Positions 25,192-35,296 of a stretch of DNA of 64,000 nucleotides are shown piece by piece (position 1 is the stretch's first letter; each line of letters starts with the position of its first letter). This stretch comes from Azohydromonas australica DSM 1124 (GTDB lineage: Bacteria; Pseudomonadota; Gammaproteobacteria; Burkholderiales; Burkholderiaceae_C). Below the pieces are notes generated by a model. That model had not been told where the DNA came from, ran no database searches, and worked only from the letters and a program-made list of their open reading frames with translations. The position numbers and the translations under genes are program-made. The stretch is from NCBI RefSeq assembly GCF_000430725.1, contig NZ_KE387203.1, positions 482,251 through 546,250 of the forward strand, read 5' to 3'.

Positions 25192-25398
25192 ATGACGGAG
25201 CTGAAGAAGGGCGACGAGGTGAGCTGGAACACCTCTCAGGGCCGGACGCACGGGACCGTGACGCGCAAGGTCACGGGCGAGGCCCAGGCCGGGGGCCACA
25301 CGGCCAAGGCGTCCGCGGACGAGCCGCAGTTCGAGGTGCGCAGCGCCAAGACCGGGCGCAAGGCGATCCACAAGGCCGACGCGCTGAAGAAGGGCTGA
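25192..25398 (+). CDS. DUF2945 (TUDOR-like) small protein
   Basis: 68 residues. KKGDEVSWNTSQGRTHGTVTRKVT and the end GRKAIHKADALKKG are the hallmark of DUF2945, also described as a hypervirulence-associated TUDOR-like domain: a small SH3-like barrel with many Lys. GGAG is seven bases before the ATG. The stop is three bases before the next gene. Members are common in stress-related gene groups, often beside DUF3140 as here. Role unknown; nucleic-acid binding is plausible from the fold and charge. Confidence 0.82.
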   Translation: MTELKKGDEVSWNTSQGRTHGTVTRKVTGEAQAGGHTAKASADEPQFEVRSAKTGRKAIHKADALKKG

Positions 25399-25401
25399 GC
25401 C

Positions 25402-25758
25402 ATGGCCCGCCACGAGTCACCGCAGGACGAGCGCGCCCAGGTGCTCCAGGACTTCCGCACCGCGGTCAACATGACGCCCGCCGCACTGGAGCGGTGGCTG
25501 GACACCGAGGAGTCCCGGCAGGTGGGCTTCACGCACGACGGCGAGCGCGAGTCCGTCGGGCATCAGTCGGGCCGGCGCATCGTGGAGCTGCTGCACAAGA
25601 AGCGGGACGCGCTGGACGACGCCGACCTGGACCACATGCGCAAGGTGGTGGGCTACGTGCACCGCCACCTGGCGCAGCGGCCCGAGGGCGACGTGCGGAA
25701 CACGCGCTGGCGCTGGTCGCTCATGAACTGGGGACACGACCCGCTGCGCGACGGCTGA
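25402..25758 (+). CDS. DUF3140 family protein
   Basis: 118 residues. The pattern VLQDFRTAVNMTPAALERWLDTEESRQVG, then SGRRIVELLHKKRDALDDADLDHMRKVVGYVHRHLAQRP and NTRWRWSLMNWGHDP matches DUF3140, an uncharacterised cytoplasmic helical domain. It follows DUF2945 by three bases (TGAGCCATG), so they share a transcript. The pairing of these two domains is recurrent in bacteria as far as I know, which suggests a joint function. Confidence 0.83.
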   Translation: MARHESPQDERAQVLQDFRTAVNMTPAALERWLDTEESRQVGFTHDGERESVGHQSGRRIVELLHKKRDALDDADLDHMRKVVGYVHRHLAQRPEGDVRNTRWRWSLMNWGHDPLRDG

Positions 25759-25759
25759 T

Positions 25760-26047
25760 TGCCTGGACGACAGGCTCGCCAGCGCGCTGGCCGTCTTCGC
25801 GCTGGGCTTGCTGGTGGTGCTGGTCGCCGGTGGTGCCACGCTGCTGATCTGGTGGAGCGCACGCGGGTCAACGGCGAGCTGTCGCTGCGCGTGCGCGAGG
25901 CTGACGGCACCCCTCAACGCCACGACCGTGGTGCGCGTGGATCCCGGCTTCCGCCGGGATGACGACGGGGTGGACTGGCGGCCTGTGTCGCAGCCGGCCA
26001 GGCGAACCGTCTCGATGTCTTCCGCACGGCACTGCGCAACGGCGTGA
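25760..26047 (+). other. Possible decayed small membrane gene carrying a palindromic repeat
   Basis: The frame beginning LDDRLASALAVFALGLLVVLVAGGATLLIWWSARG looks like a genuine membrane segment but has no start codon or ribosome site. It degenerates after 25870 into the translated palindrome at 25939-25966 before stopping at 26047. It directly follows the DUF3140 stop, so it may be the remains of a fourth gene of that operon interrupted by the repeat. Confidence 0.35.
25939..25966. repeat. Short palindromic repeat (ATCCCGGC/GCCGGGAT type)
   Basis: Perfect inverted arms ATCCCGGC (25941-25948) and GCCGGGAT (25953-25960) around TTCC, followed by GACGAC. The form matches the widespread proteobacterial element whose translation reads PAFAGMT. 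It is related to the pair at 58905-59051 but is not identical. Confidence 0.6.
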
Positions 26048-26070
26048 CCGACGCAGCAGCAGGCGCGGCG

Positions 26071-29088
<3,018 letters not shown>

Positions 29089-29097
29089 GCAGGCGTC

Positions 29098-30108
29098 CTA
29101 CGGCGAGGCGCCGGGCACCGTGCCCTGCAGGCAGGCCACCCGGGCCCGCCCCTCGCGCTTGGCCTGGTAGAGCGCCTGGTCGGCCAAGTCCACCAGCTGG
29201 CCCGGGCCGGCGCGGCAAGGGCCGGAGAGCTCGCACGCGTGGCAGGACCGGTCGCCCGCGCCGCCGTCCCGGCAGCCCTGCACCAGCCCGGCCACGCCGA
29301 TGCTCACCGTCACGTGCGGCCCCACGGGCGAGTCGCCGTGCGGCAGCGCCGCACCCTCCATGGCGGCGCACAGGCCCTGCGCGAAGGCGCGCGCCTGCGC
29401 CAGCGAGGCGTGCGGCAGCAGCACGGCGAACTCCTCGCCGCCGTAGCGCGCGGCCAGCTCGCCCGCACGCCGGGTGGCCGCCGTGACGACGCCGGCCACC
29501 CGGCGCAGGCAGGCGTCGCCGCCGGGATGGCCGTGCAGGTCGTTGTAGCGCTTGAAGAAGTCCACATCGACCAGCAGCAGCGACAGCGCATGCCCGTGGC
29601 GCAGGGCGCGGCGCCATTCCTGGTCCAGCGCGTCGTCGAAGGCACGCCGGTTGGCGATGCCCGTGAGCGGGTCCACCACGGCCAGGCGGCGCAGCGCGTC
29701 GGTCTTCTGCTTGAGCGCCAGGTGCGCACGCACGCGGGCGCGCACCACGGGCGGGTGCACGGGCTTGTGGATGAAGTCCACCGCGCCCAGCTCCAGCGCC
29801 CGCGTCTCCAGCTGCAGGTCGGCGTTCGCGGTGACGAAGATCACCGGCACCTCGGCGCTGCCCGCATCGGCCTTGATGCGCCTGCAGGTTTCCAGGCCGT
29901 CCAGGCCGGGCATGCTGGCATCGAGCAGCACCAGGTCGGGCGCGTGGTCACGGATCTGCCGCAATGCCGCCTCGCCGCTGGTGGCGAACACGATGCGGGC
30001 CTCGCCTTCGAGGATGCGGCTGAGCAACAGGATGGCGCTGGGATCGTCATCGACGATCAGCAGGCATTGCGCAGGAGGCGTCGGAACGGTCAAGCGTGAA
30101 TCTGGCAT
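29098..30108 (-). CDS. REC-GGDEF response regulator diguanylate cyclase with a four-Cys insert
   Basis: 336 residues. Receiver domain (about 12-130): LLIVDDDPSA, phospho-acceptor in LVLLDASMPGLDG, and FIHKPVHP. GGDEF domain (about 145-325): DPLTGIANRRAFDDAL, LVDVDFFKRYND and the active-site motif YGGEEF. The I-site is changed (RAGE where RxxD is expected), so product inhibition may be lost. Between VTVSIGVAG and LADQALYQAK, where family members usually have a short loop, it carries CRDGGAGDRSCHACELSGPC: four Cys in a C-x9-C-x2-C-x5-C spacing, possibly a metal or redox site. It is the first gene of an operon with the hybrid kinase. Confidence 0.87.
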   Translation of the reverse strand: MPDSRLTVPTPPAQCLLIVDDDPSAILLLSRILEGEARIVFATSGEAALRQIRDHAPDLVLLDASMPGLDGLETCRRIKADAGSAEVPVIFVTANADLQLETRALELGAVDFIHKPVHPPVVRARVRAHLALKQKTDALRRLAVVDPLTGIANRRAFDDALDQEWRRALRHGHALSLLLVDVDFFKRYNDLHGHPGGDACLRRVAGVVTAATRRAGELAARYGGEEFAVLLPHASLAQARAFAQGLCAAMEGAALPHGDSPVGPHVTVSIGVAGLVQGCRDGGAGDRSCHACELSGPCRAGPGQLVDLADQALYQAKREGRARVACLQGTVPGASP

Positions 30109-30301
30109 GGTTGCCCGGCGTCGGCAGGCAAGACGGGACGGCTGTAACGCGCCGATCATCCCGCCCGTATCGTGGAGAAACCTGGCACGAGCCTTTCGCC
30201 ACGTGCCCGAATCCGAGCAATGGTGCACGGAAACCAGCGGCTCGCACCACTTCCGCCTATGGCGCGGGCGCACAGGGCACGCTGGTTGCTGCAGTGCAGC
30301 A

Positions 30302-31480
30302 ATGAACCTTTCCCATGACGATGCAGCGGCCCTGCCCGCTCTCTCGCCGGCTTCGAGCTTCATCAGTCTGGCCCTGTCGGGCGGCAACGCGCTGGGCGCC
30401 TACGCCGCCGGCGCCTGCGCGGCGCTGCACGAGGCGGGCTACAGCCCGGACCTTGTCAGCGGTGCATCCATCGGCGCAGTCAACGCGGCCATCGTGGCGG
30501 GCAACCCGCCGGCGCAGCGCGCGCAACGGCTGCGCGAGTTCTGGCGCCAGGCCTCGGTGTGGAGCGCCCCGGGCCTGGTGCCCGCCGGTGGCCGCGCCCG
30601 CGACGTGTACAACAAGCTGCACGCGATGCAGACGGTGATGTTGGGCCGCCCGGGCCTGTTCACGCCGCGCTCCAGCGGCTTCCTGTCCCTGCTGCCCGGC
30701 ACGCCCTCGGACGTCGGCCTGTTCGACGGCCGACCGCTGCTGGGCACGCTGGAGCGCGTGGTGGACTTCGACTACCTCAACAGCGCGGCGCTGCCGCTGG
30801 TCATCGGCTGCGTGGACCTGGAAAGCGGCGAGCCGGTGTACTTCGACAGCCGCCGGCAGACGATCGAGCCGCGCCACGTGCTGGCCAGCACCGCCTTCAT
30901 CCCCGGCTTCCCGCCGGTGGAGATCGACGGCCGTCTGCTGGGCGACCCCGGCATGCTGTGCAACCTGCCGCTGGACCCGCTGCTGGGCGAGCCGCCGGAC
31001 GGCGACCACGTGTGCTTCGCGGTGGACCTCTTCGACGCCCGCGGCGGGCGCCCGTTCTCGATGGACACGGCGCTGGAGCGCGCGCAGGACATCGCCTTCG
31101 CGTCGCAGTCGCTGCGCACCATCGACGCCTACCGCCGCGAATACCGGCTGCGCCACCTGCTGGCGCGACAGACCCGGCGGACGAAGAACGCGGCGGCTGA
31201 TGCGGCCGGCGGCGGCGAGACCGCGGTCGCGCTGCTGGCCTACCGGCCACCCGAGCACGAGGTAGCGGCCAAGACGCTGGAGTTCTCGGCGTCGTCGGTG
31301 CAGGAGCGCTGGGCCGCCGGCCAGCAGGACATGCGCGCCGCGGTCGCGGCCGTCGAAGCCGGCCGGCCGACGGCGCGGGACCCGGGCTTCGCCTTCTTCG
31401 ACTGCCGCCGGCCCCTGGAGCAGCCGCGGCCCGAGGCCGCCCAGGAAGCGCTGCAGGCGTCGGAAACGCCGGCACCCTGA
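30302..31480 (+). CDS. Patatin-like phospholipase family protein
   Basis: 392 residues. The patatin fold begins ISLALSGGNALGAYAAGACAALHEAG (oxyanion loop, here GGNALG rather than GGGxRG), followed by the nucleophile in VSGASIGAVNAAIVAGN (G-x-S-x-G). The partner Asp is expected in a DG(G/A) motif; the corresponding sequence is GRLLGDPGMLCNLPLDP, so Asp is present but the motif reads DPG. The C-terminal half, from VDFDYLNSAALPLVIGCVDLESGEPVYFD, resembles the DUF3734-type patatins of proteobacteria. It likely hydrolyses phospholipid acyl esters in the cytoplasm or at the membrane; no signal peptide. The start at 30302 has only a weak ribosome site. Confidence 0.83.
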   Translation: MNLSHDDAAALPALSPASSFISLALSGGNALGAYAAGACAALHEAGYSPDLVSGASIGAVNAAIVAGNPPAQRAQRLREFWRQASVWSAPGLVPAGGRARDVYNKLHAMQTVMLGRPGLFTPRSSGFLSLLPGTPSDVGLFDGRPLLGTLERVVDFDYLNSAALPLVIGCVDLESGEPVYFDSRRQTIEPRHVLASTAFIPGFPPVEIDGRLLGDPGMLCNLPLDPLLGEPPDGDHVCFAVDLFDARGGRPFSMDTALERAQDIAFASQSLRTIDAYRREYRLRHLLARQTRRTKNAAADAAGGGETAVALLAYRPPEHEVAAKTLEFSASSVQERWAAGQQDMRAAVAAVEAGRPTARDPGFAFFDCRRPLEQPRPEAAQEALQASETPAP

Positions 31481-31499
31481 GGCGCCGCCGCCGACGCGC

Positions 31500-32132
31500 T
31501 CAGCAGCGCATGTCCTCCAGCGCGGCCAGCGCGCCGCGGTAGAGCGTCCGGCGCTCGTAGAGGCCCCCCATGGGCGAGACGTGCTCGTGGATGAAGCGGG
31601 TGATGGCGTCGAACTGCAGCCGGTCGGCCATCTCGTTGAAGCCGCGGTGGTGCCAGAACCAGGCGGCCGCGAGGCAGGCGTCCCCCGGGCGCGCGACCAA
31701 GTCGGGCTGCTCCTCGTAAGGCCGCTGCAGCGCCGCGCCGGCGCTGCGGTAGGTGGCGCGGCCCACCAGGCGGATCAGCCCGCGGCCCCGGTAGCGCCAG
31801 CCGTCGCCGCTGGCGGCGTCGCCGTTGCCGTGGTGGCCGCACAGCACCGTGTTGGCCAGCGCCTGCGGCGCGCCCACCAGCCGCTCGGCATCGTCCAGGT
31901 CGCGCACGCGGCCGGGCCACATGGCGCAGATGCGCTCCGGGGTGCGGTAGAGCATGCCCTCTTCCAGCGTGACGAAGCCGCGGCTCTCGAAGGCGCACTG
32001 GGAGACGAAGGCCGCGATGCGCTCCGGCGTGCGGATGTCGAAGCGCTCGCAGGCCTGGCCCAACGAGTGGTGGTAGGCGTCAGCCACGCGCGGCGCAATG
32101 CCGGCGGCGGCCAGGGTGGCGAGGATCAGCAT
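31500..32132 (-). CDS. Glycoside hydrolase family 19 endolysin-like protein
   Basis: 210 residues. The GH19 chitinase/lysozyme fold is shown by RIAAFVSQCAFESRGFVTLEEGMLYR (catalytic Glu in AFES), GDGWRYRGRGLIRLVGRATYRSAG, ACLAAAWFWHHRGFNEMADRLQFDAITRFI and a short C-terminus. This compact form without a signal peptide is the phage endolysin type that cuts peptidoglycan. There is no holin, spanin or other phage gene nearby, so it is either a domesticated lysin or part of a secretion or colicin-like release system. The ATG at 32132 is chosen because the domain begins there; the ribosome site is weak. Confidence 0.8.
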   Translation of the reverse strand: MLILATLAAAGIAPRVADAYHHSLGQACERFDIRTPERIAAFVSQCAFESRGFVTLEEGMLYRTPERICAMWPGRVRDLDDAERLVGAPQALANTVLCGHHGNGDAASGDGWRYRGRGLIRLVGRATYRSAGAALQRPYEEQPDLVARPGDACLAAAWFWHHRGFNEMADRLQFDAITRFIHEHVSPMGGLYERRTLYRGALAALEDMRC

Positions 32133-32457
32133 GGTGTGTCCCGTGTTCCGTCGACGGTGACGGACGCCGTGCCGCATCGCCACCGATTCGGCCTGGCGCC
32201 CCACGAGAAGCGCAAAACAAAATTTGCGCGCTGCAGCATGGAAACCAGTTTGCGCGCTGCAACATGCCAGGGCCAGCAACCGGGTCGCCTCCCGCAGACC
32301 CAGTTTGTTGCACTTTGTGTTCTCACCGAAACGTGGCAGGCCCGGGATTTCACCGGGCCTCAATGCACGTTGCGCCGGGCCGACAGGCCTTGCGGGCGGC
32401 TGCCGACCAGTGTTCAACCCGGCATACCGCATCGATTCGTCACCACTGGAGCCACTC
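32133..32457. promoter_or_regulatory. Divergent region with two 18-bp direct repeats
   Basis: This 325-base gap separates the divergent GH19 and DUF4197 genes. TTTGCGCGCTGCARCATG occurs twice, at 32223-32240 and 32249-32266, differing at one base, with starts 26 bases apart (about two and a half helical turns). No other copy was seen in the window. It is a candidate tandem operator for one or both genes. Confidence 0.45.
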
Positions 32458-33153
32458 ATGAAACGTCGTGCACTGGCACGCGCCCTTCCTGTCCTTCCCG
32501 CCTTCCTGCTGCTGGGTCCGGCCCTCTCCCGGCCGGCCTGGGCCGTGCCCACTTCGACGGAGGCGACGTCCGGCATCCGCACCGCGCTGGAGCGCGGCGC
32601 CGCCAGCGCGGTGGAGCTGCTTGGGCGGCCGGACGGTTTCCTGGGCAACCCGCAGGTGCGCATTCCCCTGCCGCCGGCGCTGGAGCAGGTCGCGAGCGTG
32701 CTCAGGCTCATGGGCCAGCAGCGCCGGGTGGACGAACTCGTGACCGCCATGAACCGCGCCGCCGAGGCGGCGGTGCCCGAGGCGAAAGCGCTGCTGGTGG
32801 ACGCGGTGCGCTCGATGTCGGTGCAGGACGCGCTGGACGTCGTGCGCGGCGGCGACACCGCCGTGACCGACTTCTTCGCCGGCCGCACGCGCCAGCCGCT
32901 GACCCAGCGCTTCCTGCCGATCGTGACCCGCGCCACGGAGAAGGTCGCGCTGGCGCAGAGCTACAACGAGCTCGCGGGCCGGGCCGGCACGCTGGGGCTG
33001 GTGCGCGCCGAGGACGCCAACCTCGAACGCCACGTCACGGCCAAGGCCGTGGACGGGCTGTTCTTCATGATCGGCGAGGAGGAGCGCCGCATCCGCCGCG
33101 ACCCCGTGGGCACCGGCAGCGCCATCCTGCAGAAGGTCTTCGGCCGCTTCTGA
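32458..33153 (+). CDS. DUF4197 family exported protein
   Basis: 231 residues. The signal peptide ends near RPAWA, and the mature protein is helical. TSGIRTALERGAASAVELLGRPDGFLGNPQVRIPLPPAL, then RSMSVQDALDVVRGGDTAVTDFFAGRTRQPL and TRATEKVALAQSYNELAGR match DUF4197, a periplasmic family found across proteobacteria without a known role. GGAG lies eight bases before the ATG at 32458; an upstream in-frame extension has no signal peptide and is rejected. It precedes the chemoreceptor by 195 bases on the same strand. Confidence 0.85.
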   Translation: MKRRALARALPVLPAFLLLGPALSRPAWAVPTSTEATSGIRTALERGAASAVELLGRPDGFLGNPQVRIPLPPALEQVASVLRLMGQQRRVDELVTAMNRAAEAAVPEAKALLVDAVRSMSVQDALDVVRGGDTAVTDFFAGRTRQPLTQRFLPIVTRATEKVALAQSYNELAGRAGTLGLVRAEDANLERHVTAKAVDGLFFMIGEEERRIRRDPVGTGSAILQKVFGRF

Positions 33154-33348
33154 CGCCACCGGCACCACGGACAGCCGCCTCGGCCACGCGTGCGGGCGCC
33201 GGCGCACGCGGCCGCGCGGTGCGCGGGTCGTGCACGGTCACACCTGCAAGCTTGACTTGGCACAGATCAAGCCGAGATGGCTTCCTGCACAGTGGCCCCG
33301 GGTGTGTTGCAGCAGTCCGCTCGGCAAGGCGGGAGAGGAAAACAAACG

Positions 33349-35127
33349 ATGAGACTGGCCGATTTCAAGATTGGTGTGCGCCTGGGGACGGCGTTCTGGT
33401 TGATCATGCTGGTGACCTTCGCGTCGTCAGGCCTGGCGCTGTTCAAGCTCGCGGAAATCCAGCGGAACCTGGAGCGGGTGGTGAAGGAGAACAACGTCGC
33501 CAGCGCGTACAGCCACACGATGAACGACGCGATCCAGAACGCCAACCGCGTGCTGCCCACGCTGGTGCTCACCAGCAACGAGGGCGAGCGGCAGAAGCTC
33601 AAGGACGAGCTCGCCAGCATCCGCCAGATCTACGACATCTCCCGCAAGGCGCTGGAGGAGATGCACCACACCGACGAGCTCAAGGCGCTGCTCAAGCGCC
33701 TGGACGAGGCCCGGGACGCCACGCGGCCCGTCAACAACCAGCTCTTCGAGCTGGCCATGGCCGGCCAGCGCGAGCAGGCCACGGCGCTGATGGTGGAGAA
33801 GTCCCAGCCGCTGACGCTGGCCTGGCAGCAGCTGGTGCAGGAGACCGTGCGGCTGCAGGACGCCGGCAGCTGGCAGATGTACGAGCAGGCCGAGGGCAGC
33901 TACCGGCACGCGCGCAACCTGCTGATCGGCTTCACGGCGGCGACGATGGCGCTGGCCAGCGCGCTGGGCTGGCTGATCACGCGCTCCATCACCGTGCCGC
34001 TGCGCCGCGCCTGCGACGTGGCGCTGCAGGTGGCTGAGGGCGACCTCAACACCGTGGTGCAGGTCGAGGGCCGCGACGAAACCGCGCAGCTGCTCACCGC
34101 GCTGGGCACCATGAAGAGCAAGCTCACGCAGATCGTCTCCGGCGTGCGCCAGAACGCCGAGGGCGTGGCCACTGCCAGCGCCCAGATCGCGCAGGGCAAC
34201 CAGGACCTGAGCCAGCGCACCGAGCAGCAAGCCTCCTCGCTGGAGCAGACTGCCGCGGCCATGGAGGAGCTGGGCAGCACCGTCAAGCACAACGCCGACA
34301 ACGCCAGCCAGGCCAACCAGCTGGCCGTGGGCGCGTCGTCGGTGGCCGTCAAGGGCGGCGAGGTGGTGGCGCAGGTGGTGGACACCATGCGCGGCATCGA
34401 GACCAGCTCGCACAAGATCGCCGACATCATCGGCGTGATCGACAGCATCGCCTTCCAGACCAACATCCTGGCGCTCAACGCCGCGGTGGAAGCCGCGCGC
34501 GCCGGCGAGCACGGCCGGGGCTTCGCGGTGGTGGCCGGCGAGGTGCGCAACCTGGCGCAGCGCAGCGCCACGGCGGCGCGCGAGATCAAGCAGCTCATCA
34601 CCGACAGCGTCAACCGCGTGGACCACGGCTCCAAGCTGGCCGACCAGGCCGGCCACACCATGCAGGAGGTGGTGACGGCGGTGAAGCGCGTCTCGGACCT
34701 GATGGCCGAGATCAGCGCCGCCAGCGCCGAGCAGAGCAAGGGCGTGGCGCAGGTGGGCGAGGCCGTGACGCAGATGGACCACGCCACGCAGCAGAACGCC
34801 GCGCTGGTGGAGGAAAGCGCCGCGGCCGCCGAGAGCCTGCGCGCCCAGGCCCAGCAGCTGGTGCAGGCGGTGGCGGTGTTCCGGCTGCAGAACGGCGGCA
34901 GCGCGCCGGCCGCGCCCGCCGTGGCCAGCCTGCCGGTGGCGGCCCCCGCGCCGGCCTGGGACAGCGCCGCGCACCGCGCCCCCGAGCCTGCGCGCCACGT
35001 GACGCGGCCGAGCTTCGCCCGCAAGGCGGCGGCGCCCGCCCCCGCCGCGACGCCGGCGCCGCTGCCCGCCGAATCGCATGCCGCGCGCTCGGGCACGTCC
35101 GACACCGACGAGTGGACCTCGTTCTGA
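33349..35127 (+). CDS. Methyl-accepting chemotaxis protein (4HB sensor, HAMP)
   Basis: 592 residues. TM1 (about 12-32), a periplasmic four-helix bundle (about 35-190), TM2 (about 191-212), HAMP (about 213-265), then a signalling domain with the hairpin tip EVRNLAQRSATAAREIKQLI after DSIAFQTNILALNAAVEAARAGE. The methylation helices carry QRTEQQASSLEQTAAAMEEL. A Pro/Ala-rich tail of about 80 residues leads to the end DEWTSF, which resembles the C-terminal pentapeptide that tethers CheR/CheB. It senses a small molecule and controls CheA. Ligand unknown. A strong terminator follows 20 bases after the stop. No che genes are adjacent. Confidence 0.92.
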   Translation: MRLADFKIGVRLGTAFWLIMLVTFASSGLALFKLAEIQRNLERVVKENNVASAYSHTMNDAIQNANRVLPTLVLTSNEGERQKLKDELASIRQIYDISRKALEEMHHTDELKALLKRLDEARDATRPVNNQLFELAMAGQREQATALMVEKSQPLTLAWQQLVQETVRLQDAGSWQMYEQAEGSYRHARNLLIGFTAATMALASALGWLITRSITVPLRRACDVALQVAEGDLNTVVQVEGRDETAQLLTALGTMKSKLTQIVSGVRQNAEGVATASAQIAQGNQDLSQRTEQQASSLEQTAAAMEELGSTVKHNADNASQANQLAVGASSVAVKGGEVVAQVVDTMRGIETSSHKIADIIGVIDSIAFQTNILALNAAVEAARAGEHGRGFAVVAGEVRNLAQRSATAAREIKQLITDSVNRVDHGSKLADQAGHTMQEVVTAVKRVSDLMAEISAASAEQSKGVAQVGEAVTQMDHATQQNAALVEESAAAAESLRAQAQQLVQAVAVFRLQNGGSAPAAPAVASLPVAAPAPAWDSAAHRAPEPARHVTRPSFARKAAAPAPAATPAPLPAESHAARSGTSDTDEWTSF

Positions 35128-35146
35128 CGAGGCGCCATCAACACCA

Positions 35147-35173
35147 ACGGGCCCCGCGGGGCCCGTTTTGTTT
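35147..35173 (+). terminator. Intrinsic terminator of the chemoreceptor gene
   Basis: ACGGGCCCC-GCG-GGGCCCGT forms a nine-base-pair stem, followed by TTTTGTTT. It lies 20 bases after the chemoreceptor stop codon. Confidence 0.88.
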
Positions 35174-35189
35174 GGCGCTGAAATGAAGG

Positions 35190-35266
35190 CCCGTTCGGGC
35201 TGAACTCGTCGAAGCCTTGCGGCGGCACCCAAGCGCCTGCCCTTCGACAGGCTCAGGGCGAACGGG
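35190..35266. repeat. Inverted pair of a common Comamonadaceae repeat
   Basis: CCCGTTCGGGC...CGTCGAAG (35190-35214) and its imperfect reverse copy CTTCGACAGGCTCAGGGCG plus AACGGG (35242-35266) match at 20 of 25 positions around a 27-base centre. The right half is a very widespread short repeat in Comamonadaceae genomes. It sits between a terminator and the convergent permease gene. Confidence 0.65.
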
Positions 35267-35296
35267 ATCTACTTCATTCGCGGAGGCGAGTTGGCA

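Noticed and set aside
25760..26047. Intact small membrane protein after DUF3140
   Set aside because: The frame has no start codon or ribosome site and its second half is a translated palindromic repeat, so it is reported only as a possible remnant.
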